From Micromonospora sp. AMSO31t (lineage in GTDB: Bacteria > Actinomycetota > Actinomycetes > Mycobacteriales > Micromonosporaceae), in assembly GCF_008868175.1 (NCBI RefSeq), contig NZ_WBKT01000006.1:24240-88239 (forward strand): a stretch of 64,000 nt of DNA, written 5' to 3'. A model generated the notes under the pieces. The model did not search any database, was not told where the DNA came from, and saw only the letters and a program-made list of their open reading frames with translations. How positions within the stretch are numbered: position 1 is the stretch's first letter; each line of letters begins with the position of its first letter. Of this stretch, positions 1 to 7,080 are shown one piece after another. A program made the translations under genes and the position numbers.

Positions 1-406
1 AGCCGTTGCGCTCGTAGAGGGCCCAAGCGTTCTTGTTGCCCTCCACCACGGACAGCCGCAACATCCCCGCGCGGACCAGCCGAGCCCATTGCTCGACCGC
101 CTGCACGAGGTGGTCGCCCACGCCGCGGCCACCTCCCGGCGGCGCCACGTGCATCGAGATCAGCTCGACGACGCCGTCCTGATCGGTCGGCACCCCGCTG
201 GCCATCCCGACGGGCTGCCCGTCGAGCATCGCCAGGATGTTGTACGAGCCGGGGATGGCCAGTCGACCGCGCCAACGTTCCTCACGGTCGCCGTCGCCCT
301 GCCAATCCGCAAGCTGGGAACCGAACGCGTACGCCGCCTCCGCCAGCGCAGGGTCAACCACGGCGTCGCCGGGGAGGACTACGCGGATTTCGTCCGAGCC
401 AGGCAC
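1..406 (-). CDS. GNAT-family N-acetyltransferase (partial)
   Basis: The minus strand reads an acetyltransferase that is cut by the left edge of the window. The reading frame opens at a GTG (404-406) followed by PGSDEIRVVLPGDA. Motif A of the GNAT fold (VAPPGGGRGVGDHLV) binds the pyrophosphate arm of acetyl-CoA, and the visible end (LSVVEGNKNAWALYERNG) is the usual motif B region just before the final strand. About 135 residues are present and perhaps 10-20 are missing. The substrate cannot be told. The start is uncertain because the only purine-rich stretch touches the GTG and the frame stays open upstream. Confidence 0.8.
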   Translation of the reverse strand, partial: MPGSDEIRVVLPGDAVVDPALAEAAYAFGSQLADWQGDGDREERWRGRLAIPGSYNILAMLDGQPVGMASGVPTDQDGVVELISMHVAPPGGGRGVGDHLVQAVEQWARLVRAGMLRLSVVEGNKNAWALYERNG

Positions 407-589
407 TCCTGACTCAGACGTCGAAGCGGAACATAGGCCGCCTCTCCCGTGACCTGCGGCGACCTCGTCGGCGACGGCAGGGGCTCGGGAAGCTCGACAG
501 ACCGCTCTCGTGACTGCTGCTGCTGCTGTCAGCGTTGCTGTCACCGCCCTGGGGAGTGATCTTCTCGGGGCGGTTTTCGTGGTATTTGG

Positions 590-633
590 TGGTGGGCGCG
601 GCAGGTTTCGAACCTGCGACCCATGCTTGTAAG
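590..633 (-). other. tRNA 3' half (tRNA-Val TAC-like), possible att scar
   Basis: On the minus strand this stretch runs from an anticodon-like loop CTTACAA (627-633) through a perfect T-arm (GCAGG-TTCGAAA-CCTGC) to an acceptor 3' strand CGCGCCC, a discriminator A and CCA (ending at 590). The 5' half is absent: the sequence next to the loop cannot form the anticodon, D or acceptor stems. A free 3' half of this length is the usual footprint of integrase-mediated insertion at a tRNA gene. The rest of 407-787 shows only a short CTG/GCT run (about 509-540) and no supportable gene. The isotype call rests on the loop alone. Confidence 0.6.
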
Positions 634-787
634 GCGCTTCCGGCGAGAGCCGCAGCGTCCGTGACGTTCACCAGGCCCGGTCCAGAGGCGACATCCGTCC
701 GCGCTGGTGCGGCCTCGGCCGCCACTGTTGATGTCAACGGCTGATGTCAGGTCGCCGCTGCAATCGGCACTCAACGCTAGGGGGAGT

Positions 788-1032
788 GACCCCTGTCGGG
801 CACCGCGACCTGGATACGACTATCGCCGCCGGTCGCGCACTGATGGACCGCATCGCCGACCTCCAGGCGGCGCACCTCCACCAGCTCGCCGCGCTCCCGA
901 CGGCCGCCCGGCCAGCACCTAGGTCAGGCCCGCCGGATACTCGAGAAGTACCGCGTCCAGCTCTGGGCCCAGCAGCTCGGCACCGCGCAGACGGTCAGCG
1001 ATGCCCGCATCCGCAAGATGCTGAGTCCGTAG
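788..1032 (+). pseudogene. hrpA: C-terminal remnant of ATP-dependent helicase HrpA, frameshifted
   Basis: Two adjoining frames together give the end of an HrpA-type DEAH helicase (DUF3418 region). The first frame gives MDRIADLQAAHLHQLAALP. After a one-base shift near 918-924 the second gives ILEKYRVQLWAQQLGT and VSDARIRKMLSP, then TAG. This matches the family ending, where a long helix leads into an FAQ-LGT-x-PVSxxRI motif. Only about 80 of some 1,300 residues remain and the helicase core is missing, so it cannot function. It lies about 150 bp from the tRNA scar, which fits island-boundary debris. Confidence 0.65.
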
Positions 1033-1038
1033 CCGGCC

Positions 1039-1758
1039 CTACTCAGCTTTCTGTGCCTCGATCAGGTCGAGGTCGCGGACGCAGAAGCCGTGGTGCTCGA
1101 AGGTCTCGTTGAGCACCGTGCCGAGGCACTGCCGCACCGAGCGGCCCCGGGCGTACGGCGGCCAGACATCGTCGTCGGGCACCGGTGCTCGCGCTGCGAG
1201 CTGCACAGCGGTGACCTCGTCGAGCCAGGCCTCGAGCTCGGCGGCCTGTGCGTCACGCACGCTCACGATCTCGTCGAGGGCCGGATCGAGCGAGAGGTCA
1301 AGCCCGTGCGCTCCCCGGTAGGGCTCGACGGTCGTCCCGATGCCCATCGGCGTGAACAGCTCCGTCGAGCCCAGGCAGCAGCGGCGGAACCACGAGTCGT
1401 GGACGAAGACCAGGTGGCGCATCGTCTGCACCGCCGACCACTCGTCGTTCACGCTGCGGCGCTCGATGCCGGGCGTACGGCGGATTCGCTCGATCGTGGC
1501 GGCCCAGCCGGCATGCAGCTGACGCGATGCCTCGCGCAGATCGGCAGGGTCCTCGGAGCGGATCAGCACCCGCACCGGATGACGCCGGTCGAGCTCTGCC
1601 TCGACGTACTCGGTGACCTCGACACCGTTCACCACGAGGTTGGTGATGAGCCCGTCGATCACGGCATCCTGCATGACGACGCCGATCAGGCGTGCCCCGG
1701 TCAGATCGCACTCGCGGAACTCCGCACCGTGCAGATCCTCGTCGACATAACGCGTCAT
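1039..1758 (-). CDS. Pentapeptide-repeat/DinB-family protein
   Basis: A protein of about 239 residues. Its first 45 residues contain a short pentapeptide-like stretch (DLHGAEFRECDLTGARL). The rest is a DinB-type four-helix domain, with the histidine in TMRHLVFVHDSWFRR and the later NETFEHHGFC near the positions of the family's metal-binding histidines. DinB-like proteins in actinobacteria are often mycothiol-dependent transferases or isomerases, but no substrate can be assigned here. I chose the ATG at 1758 (MTRYVDEDL) over upstream ATGs because the pentapeptide domain begins directly after it. It is transcribed alone and converges on the hrpA remnant. Confidence 0.75.
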   Translation of the reverse strand: MTRYVDEDLHGAEFRECDLTGARLIGVVMQDAVIDGLITNLVVNGVEVTEYVEAELDRRHPVRVLIRSEDPADLREASRQLHAGWAATIERIRRTPGIERRSVNDEWSAVQTMRHLVFVHDSWFRRCCLGSTELFTPMGIGTTVEPYRGAHGLDLSLDPALDEIVSVRDAQAAELEAWLDEVTAVQLAARAPVPDDDVWPPYARGRSVRQCLGTVLNETFEHHGFCVRDLDLIEAQKAE

Positions 1759-1943
1759 GCTCCGCATACTAGGTCCGAGCACCGACAAGCAGCCTGCCCG
1801 GCTTGATTTGGCCTCTTCCAGGTCCCACGGGCAGATGGGCTTGCTATCCGCCGATCAGGATGGCGCCGTGAACGCGCAACCCGAGTTGGGTATCGCTTGA
1901 TGTCGATCCTTTGACACGAACCCCCACGTCCGCGCGGCGCGCG

Positions 1944-2388
1944 GCGCCGACCGTGGCGCGGGGCCGGCCCCGCGCCAGCCGGCGAACGAGACGGCCCACG
2001 CGGACGCGTCATCGGCCGCGGGCAACGGCCGTCCGACCGTGGCCAGGCCGTAGTGGGGCGTGACCGGCCGTTGATCAAGGCGGCGTTCGACATGATCGCC
2101 TTTCGATCGTCAGCCGTCCATACGGTATGTATGCTTGCTGACCGGGACCTGCCCCTCCAACTCATGCCATCCCACCCATCAGCCGGGTGACGCTGGCCAG
2201 ATCGGAGCGACTTGGGCTGCTCACACGCTCAGGACTGCCCCCTCTTCCCCCTGCTCAACGCAAGCTTGGGCGTCTGGCGTAACCACTACTGCGACAGTGC
2301 GGAGGGTTGGCGGACATGTGCTCGGTACCAGCTGTACAGGACAGGTCAGCTCGTGCCAATCACTCTCCTGCCGAACGGAGTCGACGCG
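1944..2388. repeat. Direct repeat copy 1 (about 445 bp)
   Basis: This segment aligns along its whole length with 3206-3639. The best match is from about 2138 to 2330, where long runs are identical. It covers an intergenic region with a small palindrome and the first ~58 codons of a four-cysteine protein. Indels in the left third break the small minus-strand frame that is open in the other copy. The stretch 1759-1943 before it shows no gene. Confidence 0.85.
2119..2129. promoter_or_regulatory. Palindrome CATACGGTATG, candidate operator
   Basis: An odd-centred palindrome (CATAC-G-GTATG) about 90 bp before the four-cysteine reading frame. The duplicated segment keeps the symmetry as CATA-CGA-TATG at 3370-3380. 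Its place between divergent reading frames suggests a repressor site. No regulator gene is adjacent. Confidence 0.35.
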
Positions 2389-3114
2389 TTCAAGCCCGTA
2401 CCTGCGGCAGTACCCAGGTCCACTCAGCAGGTGAACGCACGCCGCCAGCGGACGTCAGCAACATCACGAGAGGAATTGGATGGATTACCGGCTGCGGAAA
2501 GCGCAGGTGCTACGGAGCCGAGTCCACCGGTAAGCCACCCGGATCGCTCAGGCGCGCGAGACGAGGTCAGCGATGCGTGGGTGCTTGCCGTCGCCGACGA
2601 TGCCAAACGCCGCGGCGGTGAACGGCTGCACCTGTGGGTGACGAGCCAGGAGGAGCCGTGGGCTGCTCCTTTTCCCATCCCGCCGCCAGGGGAGCCTTCT
2701 CACGCCGACGGACCGGTGGGGGTCGCCGTCGCGTGGTTCGAGCCAGTCAGCGCCGCGTGGACGGAAACCCTCACCGGCTCGCGATGCGAGGCGCAGGTGG
2801 AGGCGGCGATCTTGTTGGGCCTGCCCCGCTGGCCATCGGCGACACATCCGGCGAGGGTGACCACCTGGGGTGTGGGTCTGGGCGCTACGGGTCTCGCGTT
2901 GCGTGACCCGACCGGTCATGTATTCGCCTACGGCGTCGCCGAGATACCGTCCACTTGGACGACCGCCGCAAGGGCGCTGGGCGCCGTCGCCGCCGTCTAC
3001 GGAGTTGGTCCCCCGCAGCAGGCAGTGCACTCCGAGCCGCTTCCGGCCCAACGGCTCACCGAGGCGCGACGCGACGGAACCGTCGCCGCCGCATGGGTGC
3101 CACTGCTCGAGTGA
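2212..3114 (+). CDS. Four-cysteine N-terminal domain fused to a protein of unknown function
   Basis: The frame encodes 300 residues from a TTG start with GGAG four bases upstream. In the duplicate copy the same position is ATG. Residues 1-58 repeat the four-cysteine module (C3, C9, C27, C36; CPLFPLL, HYC, RTCARY). Residues 60-110 are low-complexity and polar. Residues 115-300 form an unrecognised globular segment (SDAWVLAVADDAKRRGG, GVAVAWFEP). The junction follows immediately after the duplicated DNA ends (2388), so this may be a fusion made by the duplication, with the old start of an unrelated gene lost. No function is assigned. The module could bind Zn or Fe-S through its cysteines, by inference only. 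Confidence 0.5.
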   Translation: MGCSHAQDCPLFPLLNASLGVWRNHYCDSAEGWRTCARYQLYRTGQLVPITLLPNGVDAFKPVPAAVPRSTQQVNARRQRTSATSREELDGLPAAESAGATEPSPPVSHPDRSGARDEVSDAWVLAVADDAKRRGGERLHLWVTSQEEPWAAPFPIPPPGEPSHADGPVGVAVAWFEPVSAAWTETLTGSRCEAQVEAAILLGLPRWPSATHPARVTTWGVGLGATGLALRDPTGHVFAYGVAEIPSTWTTAARALGAVAAVYGVGPPQQAVHSEPLPAQRLTEARRDGTVAAAWVPLLE

Positions 3115-3141
3115 CAGGCCGAGGCGGCGGCGTATCCGTTC

Positions 3142-3183
3142 GAGCACGGCGCGGGCGTGACGTTCGTTGTAGATCAGGGGTCC
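3142..3183 (-). pseudogene. Tiny transposase (rve-type) remnant
   Basis: The minus strand reads PLIYNERHARAVL, which resembles the region of IS3/IS481-type integrase-core transposases just before the YNxHRPH motif (LIYNERHARAVLxEYxxHYN). In the next frame NGYAA follows, as expected of a decayed copy. Only about 14 residues are recognisable, so it could be chance. The interval 3115-3205 holds nothing else. Confidence 0.3.
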
Positions 3184-3344
3184 TTGGGTGCACCTGTGCC
3201 CGGACGCGCCGACCGGGCGCGGGGCTGGCCCCCGCACCAGTCGGCGAACCAGACGGCCGACGCGGCCACGGGCAAACGGCCGTCCGACCGCGACCAGACC
3301 GTAGTGGGCGTGGTCAGGCCGTTGATGAAATCGCCATTCGACAT
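3174..3344 (-). CDS. Small hypothetical protein within the repeat
   Basis: A 56-residue frame (MSNGDFINGLTTPTTVWSRS at its start) begins with ATG at 3344 and has a good AGGAGG eight to nine bases upstream, divergent from the four-cysteine gene. The matching frame in repeat copy 1 (from 2093) keeps MSN-INGxxxPTTxWxRSDGR but then shifts frame. The substitutions between copies do not clearly favour silent changes, so it may be only a leader or non-coding. Confidence 0.28.
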   Translation of the reverse strand: MSNGDFINGLTTPTTVWSRSDGRLPVAASAVWFADWCGGQPRARSARPGTGAPKDP

Positions 3345-3639
3345 GATCGCCTCCTCATCGCCAGTCGTCCATACGATATGTATGCTTGCTAATCGAGACC
3401 TGCCCCTCCAACTCATGCCATCCCACCCATTCGCCGGGTGATGCTGGCCAGATCGGAGTGACATGGGCTGCTCACACGCTCAGGCCTGCCCCCTCTTCCC
3501 CCTGCTCAACGCAAGCTTGAGCGCCTGGCGCAACCACTACTGCGACAGTGCGCAGGGCTGGCGGACGTGCGCTCGGTACGAGCTGTCCCGGACGGGCCGG
3601 CCCGTACCCATCACGCTCCTGCCGAATGGAGCCGACGCG
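3206..3639. repeat. Direct repeat copy 2 (about 434 bp)
   Basis: The partner of 1944-2388 in the same orientation, about 1.25 kb apart. Homology ends abruptly at GACGCG (3634-3639) within the reading frame. Copy 2 has the stronger start codon (ATG), the better minus-strand ribosome site, and is followed by a complete operon. It is therefore likely the functional or ancestral copy. Confidence 0.85.
3370..3380. promoter_or_regulatory. Palindrome CATACGATATG, candidate operator
   Basis: Symmetrical as CATA-CGA-TATG and overlapped by TATGTATGCTTGC. It sits about 80 bp before the ATG of the four-cysteine/YeeE operon and at the same position as the palindrome in repeat copy 1. It could be a repressor site or contain the -10 element. 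The evidence is positional conservation only. Confidence 0.35.
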
Positions 3640-3897
3640 ATATATCTGGGGCGCGTACCCGCCGGTGTGGGGTCGGACACGGCGCGCCAGACACCCCCGT
3701 CGCGGCTCGATCCGGGGTCCTCGCAGCGGTTCGAGCCCGTGCCGGCCGGGGAGCTCAATCCGATACCGGCACCCGCTCAAGGGGTCAACCCCGGCTCGTC
3801 CGCAGCGGGTCCGTACAGAACCCCATCCGCTCGACCGGCGCCTCGGCGGGTCCCGTGGTGGACCCGACTCGTAGATTGGATTGCAGGTCCCGCATGA
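3463..3897 (+). CDS. Four-cysteine small protein heading a YeeE/YedE operon
   Basis: A 144-residue protein with GGAG before its ATG. Residues 1-60 carry C3, C9, C27 and C36 in the pattern CPLFPLL-x11-HYC-x8-CARYE, plus aromatic residues between. Similar YC...CxRY endings occur as small metal- or redox-type modules in other bacterial proteins, as far as I remember. Residues 60-130 are proline-rich and disordered. The last 15 (WWTRLVDWIAGPA) could be an amphipathic membrane anchor. Its stop codon overlaps the start of the first YeeE subunit (ATGA), so the two are translated together. By inference it may deliver or sense a sulfur compound for the transporter. Confidence 0.7.
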   Translation: MGCSHAQACPLFPLLNASLSAWRNHYCDSAQGWRTCARYELSRTGRPVPITLLPNGADAIYLGRVPAGVGSDTARQTPPSRLDPGSSQRFEPVPAGELNPIPAPAQGVNPGSSAAGPYRTPSARPAPRRVPWWTRLVDWIAGPA

Positions 3898-4550
3898 CTG
3901 AATACTGGCCCTGGTGGGCGGGGGCTGCCGGGCTCGCTCTCATCACCATCAACTACGCCGTCACGACCGATCGATCCTTCGGAGTGTCCGGTGCGTGGGA
4001 CCGCGTGCTGCACTGGCGCGCCGAACGCCGGGTCGAACGGGTGAACGAGCAGTTCGCTGACGAACGTGTCCTCGTCGAGGCTCTCGCCGCGGCGGCCGCC
4101 GACCAGTTCGGAGCCGGTTCGGCGGCACCTGCTGCACATCCCGCCTCGCACGGCGACGCGCGGGCACCGCGACAGGACGGACGACCACCTGCCTCGCCGA
4201 GCTCCTCACTGGCGAGCCGGCTCCCGGCACCCTTGGTCAGCCAGGTCGCCCTGCTCCTGTCAATCTTCGTCGGCGGGTGGATAGCGGCGGTTACCGCCGG
4301 CCGGTTCCGGCTCCGCCTCGACATGGGCGACGCCTTCGGCCAGATCGTGACCGATAAACCGATCGCAATGATTGGCGCGCTGTTCGTCGGCGGGGTGCTC
4401 GTCGGCTTCGGTACCCGTCTCGCCGGAGGGTGCAGCAGCGGTCACGGGCTCAATGGCTGCGGCCGGCTACAGCCGGTCAGCATCGTCGCGACCGCCGTCT
4501 TCTTCGGCACCGGCGTCCTCGTGTCGTTCCTGCTGTGGAAGGTGATCTGA
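3894..4550 (+). CDS. YeeE/YedE sulfur-transport family subunit A
   Basis: A membrane protein of 218 residues with a first hydrophobic segment near 8-24, a hydrophilic loop from about 40 to 110, then helices near 114-135, 155-175 and 193-216. The family signature GFGTRLAGGCSSGHG places a conserved cysteine at C180. In YeeE (TsuA) such cysteines pass thiosulfate across the membrane. Here the transporter is split into two genes, as in the PmpA/PmpB-type half transporters. The long polar loop with an acidic/basic patch is unusual for such halves. It overlaps its neighbours on both sides by four and one bases. Confidence 0.85.
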   Translation: MTEYWPWWAGAAGLALITINYAVTTDRSFGVSGAWDRVLHWRAERRVERVNEQFADERVLVEALAAAAADQFGAGSAAPAAHPASHGDARAPRQDGRPPASPSSSLASRLPAPLVSQVALLLSIFVGGWIAAVTAGRFRLRLDMGDAFGQIVTDKPIAMIGALFVGGVLVGFGTRLAGGCSSGHGLNGCGRLQPVSIVATAVFFGTGVLVSFLLWKVI

Positions 4551-4966
4551 TGCGTACCCGGGGCGGGATAGTCCTCGCTAACATCATCGCTGGGCTGGCG
4601 CTCGGCTTTACCGTCGCGAACATCGGGTTCGGTGACTACGCCGAACTGAACCGTATGTTCACCTTCCAGGATCTGCGCATGTTCCTGGCCTTCGCCGGCG
4701 GCGTAGCGATCATCGTCGTGGTATTCGCCGTATTGCGCGTCCGCCGCACCCCAGGTCGAATCCACGCCGGCGTAATCCCCGGCGCAATCTTGTTCGGCGC
4801 GGGCTGGGCGATCTCGGGTGGCTGCCCGGCGATCCCCATCGTCCAAGTCGCCAGCGGGTACCTCCCCGCCTTGGTCACGATCGCCGGCATAGTCGTCGGC
4901 ATCCGGCTCTGCCGCTGGGCCAACACGAGGTACTTCCACCTCGACAGCGGATCCTGCGAGCGGTAG
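4550..4966 (+). CDS. YeeE/YedE sulfur-transport family subunit B
   Basis: A 138-residue membrane protein, the second half of the split YeeE/YedE transporter. Hydrophobic helices lie near 7-25, 44-63, 74-92 and 103-121. The half-site signature LFGAGWAISGGCPAIP carries the conserved cysteine C92, matching GGC in subunit A. Its ATG shares one base with the stop of subunit A (TGATG). Two GGC motifs facing each other would complete one thiosulfate-type conduit. The substrate (thiosulfate, sulfide carrier or selenium compound) cannot be told from sequence. No sulfurtransferase or TusA gene follows; 4967-5186 shows no convincing gene. Confidence 0.85.
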   Translation: MRTRGGIVLANIIAGLALGFTVANIGFGDYAELNRMFTFQDLRMFLAFAGGVAIIVVVFAVLRVRRTPGRIHAGVIPGAILFGAGWAISGGCPAIPIVQVASGYLPALVTIAGIVVGIRLCRWANTRYFHLDSGSCER

Positions 4967-5186
4967 CCGAACCGAGCGACTCGGACGGCACGTCTCCGCA
5001 ATGGTGACTTCCGATTTACCCGACTTCGCCCACGGTCTGCTGATTTGGGGGTCTGCGAATGCCCGGGTGGTTCGGGCGTCCACTTACCGGCCGTGAGGTC
5101 CCGATCCACCAGCAGCTGCACCCGTCGGAAACGATCCGCTCGTGGCGCAGCCTGATCCGGCCCGGCGAGACCTGTGGGGTCACCCG

Positions 5187-5993
5187 TTAGCCTCGGCCGC
5201 GGATCATCGACATCAGCAGCCCGTGGGTCTCGGCGTCGCCGGCCGCCACAAGCCCGCGACCTGCCGGCCCGATCGGGGCGCCGTCGATCCCGGTGACCAC
5301 GCAGCCGGCGGCCCGGCACACAGCGATGCCGGCGGCGAAGTGCACACTCCCGGACAGGTCACCGCCGTCGGTGACGTACGCGGCGCGCTTGCCGGCCGCG
5401 ACCCAGGCCAACGCCAGCGTCGTGGACACGACCCGCGGCCGGAACCACTCGACGAACCCGGGGTGCGCCAGCAGGTCGACGGCCCGGAATCCGGGCGCGC
5501 TCGGAAACGGCGGGTCCAGGTTGACGTCCACCAGATGGTTGGCGGAAGTGGGCGTCAACCGCGCGTCGGCACCGTCGTGCCGCACCCACGCGGTCTCACC
5601 GTCGGTGAAGTAGACCTCGCCGCTGAACGGGTCGGCCACCGCCGCTGCCCCGTTGCGCAGCGCCACGTTGACGGCCACCAGCATGTTGCCGACGGCGTAG
5701 TTCAGCGTGCCGCACAGGGGATCCACCAACCACTGGCGCGCAGCGTCGGGCGCGCCCCGCTGCCCGCCTTCCTCGCCGAGCACCGCATCATCGGGCCGAG
5801 CGGCACGGATGACGCCGAGGATCGTCTGCTCGGCCTCCACATCGGCGGTGGTGGCGAAGTCCCCGGCGCCCTTGTCGATGCGGCCGAGCCGTTGGCCGTA
5901 CATGTCGCGTACCACGTCAGCGCCGGCACGGGCCGCGGCCATCGCGACCCCGGCATCGTCAAGGCCCGCATACGAGCTGATCATGGCAGGCAC
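5187..5993 (-). CDS. Inositol-monophosphatase-fold protein with altered metal site
   Basis: A 268-residue member of the Mg-dependent sugar phosphatase/inositol monophosphatase fold. GEEGG (73-77) keeps the first metal glutamate. The next motif, normally DPxDGTxNF, reads DPLCGTLNY (91-99), so the second metal aspartate is cysteine. The C-terminal WDxAAG motif reads VHFAAG (about 217-222), with its aspartate as histidine. Such variants are found in actinobacteria, as far as I recall. Either it is not a phosphatase or it uses another metal set. It stands alone, next to the LLM-oxidoreductase operon but 81 bp downstream of its end. Confidence 0.8.
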   Translation of the reverse strand: MPAMISSYAGLDDAGVAMAAARAGADVVRDMYGQRLGRIDKGAGDFATTADVEAEQTILGVIRAARPDDAVLGEEGGQRGAPDAARQWLVDPLCGTLNYAVGNMLVAVNVALRNGAAAVADPFSGEVYFTDGETAWVRHDGADARLTPTSANHLVDVNLDPPFPSAPGFRAVDLLAHPGFVEWFRPRVVSTTLALAWVAAGKRAAYVTDGGDLSGSVHFAAGIAVCRAAGCVVTGIDGAPIGPAGRGLVAAGDAETHGLLMSMIRGRG

Positions 5994-6074
5994 AGTATCG
6001 GGGCGAAGCTGACTCCCGTCGGTCAGGGCCGCGCCGCTCCCGCCGCCGCAGGGCTCATGGCCGTGCGCGACGCA

Positions 6075-7073
6075 CTAGACGTGCGTGATCACGTTCTTGC
6101 CGTACGCGGTGAGGGTCTTCTCCTTGTCGTCATGCATGAGGTAGAGAGCGAAGTTGTGGACCCCGATCTCCCTGAGCTCCTGTAGCCGGTCGACATGGGC
6201 CGACTCGGGGCCGAGCAGGCAGAATCGGTCGACGATGGCGTCGGGGACGAAGTCGGTGGACGGATTGTCGGCGCGGCCGTGGTGTGCGTAGTCGTAGCCC
6301 TCGCGGCCGATGATGTAGTCGGTCAGCGCCTTCGGCACCACGCCGGAGTCGCCGTAGCGGGCGACCAGGTCGGCCACGTGGTTGCCGACCATGCCGCCGA
6401 ACCAGCGCAGCTGATCCCTCTGGTGTACGAGGTTCGTACCCACGTAGGCGGGGGCGGCCACGCACATCGTGATCGCGTCCGGATCCCGGCCGGCGGCGCT
6501 GGCCGCGTCCCGTACCGCGCCGATCGTCCAACGGGCGATGTCCGGGTCGGCGGTCTGCAGGATGAAGCCGTCGGCCTGCTCGCCGACCAGCCGCAGCGCC
6601 TTCGGGCCGTAGGCGGCCATCCAGATCTCCAGCTTGCCGTCCCGCACCCACGGGATGCGCACCGGCGTGCCGTGGTGTTCGACGTCGCGTCCCTCGGCCA
6701 GTTCCTTGATCACGCGCATGGCGCTTCTGAGGGTGGCCAGGCTCGCCGGCGGTTGGCCGATGACTCGGCGGGCCGAGTCGCCGCGGCCGATCCCGCAGAC
6801 GGTTCGGTTGCCGAACATGTCATTGAGGGTGGCGAAGAGGGATGCGGTGACCGACCAGTCGCGGGTGCTCGGGTTGGTCACCATCGGTCCGACGATCAGG
6901 TGCTTGGTCGCGGCGAGGACCTGCGAGTAGATGACGAACGGCTCCTGCCACAGCACGCAGGAGTCGAACGTCCACCCGTAGCGGAATCCGTTGTCCTCGG
7001 CGGCGGCGAGGCCCGCCACGACGTCGCGGGCGGGCGGGTCGGTCTGCAGTACGACACCGAAGTCCACGGTCAA
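6075..7073 (-). CDS. F420-dependent LLM-class oxidoreductase (TIGR03842-like)
   Basis: A 332-residue luciferase-like TIM-barrel enzyme. The N-terminus MTVDFGVVLQTDPPARDVV and the segments VGPMVTNPSTRDWSVTAS, GNRTVCGIGRGDSARR and WMAAYGPKALRLVGEQADG are typical of actinobacterial F420-dependent members that sit in hydantoinase loci. The deazaflavin F420 would carry hydride. It is the last gene of a minus-strand operon (permease, amidohydrolase, dihydropyrimidinase, this gene) and starts seven bases after the dihydropyrimidinase stop. No PydA/PreA-type dihydropyrimidine dehydrogenase is in the window, so this enzyme is a candidate for the uracil/thymine reduction. That role is inference. Confidence 0.85.
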   Translation of the reverse strand: MTVDFGVVLQTDPPARDVVAGLAAAEDNGFRYGWTFDSCVLWQEPFVIYSQVLAATKHLIVGPMVTNPSTRDWSVTASLFATLNDMFGNRTVCGIGRGDSARRVIGQPPASLATLRSAMRVIKELAEGRDVEHHGTPVRIPWVRDGKLEIWMAAYGPKALRLVGEQADGFILQTADPDIARWTIGAVRDAASAAGRDPDAITMCVAAPAYVGTNLVHQRDQLRWFGGMVGNHVADLVARYGDSGVVPKALTDYIIGREGYDYAHHGRADNPSTDFVPDAIVDRFCLLGPESAHVDRLQELREIGVHNFALYLMHDDKEKTLTAYGKNVITHV

Positions 7074-7080
7074 CTCCTCG

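Noticed and set aside
509..540. CTG/GCT triplet run, considered as microsatellite or CRISPR-like repeat
   Set aside because: Only about five units, with no spacers. An isolated low-complexity patch.
2480..2533. A 17-codon frame with a ribosome-site-like leader (MDYRLRKAQVLRSRVHR), similar to the start of DUF5318 proteins
   Set aside because: Too short, no zinc-ribbon part follows in any frame, and it overlaps a long open frame. Possibly a remnant but not supportable.
5059..5190. A 43-codon plus-strand frame (MPGWFGRPLTGREVPIHQQL...)
   Set aside because: No ribosome site, no recognisable domain, and it overlaps the end of the convergent gene.
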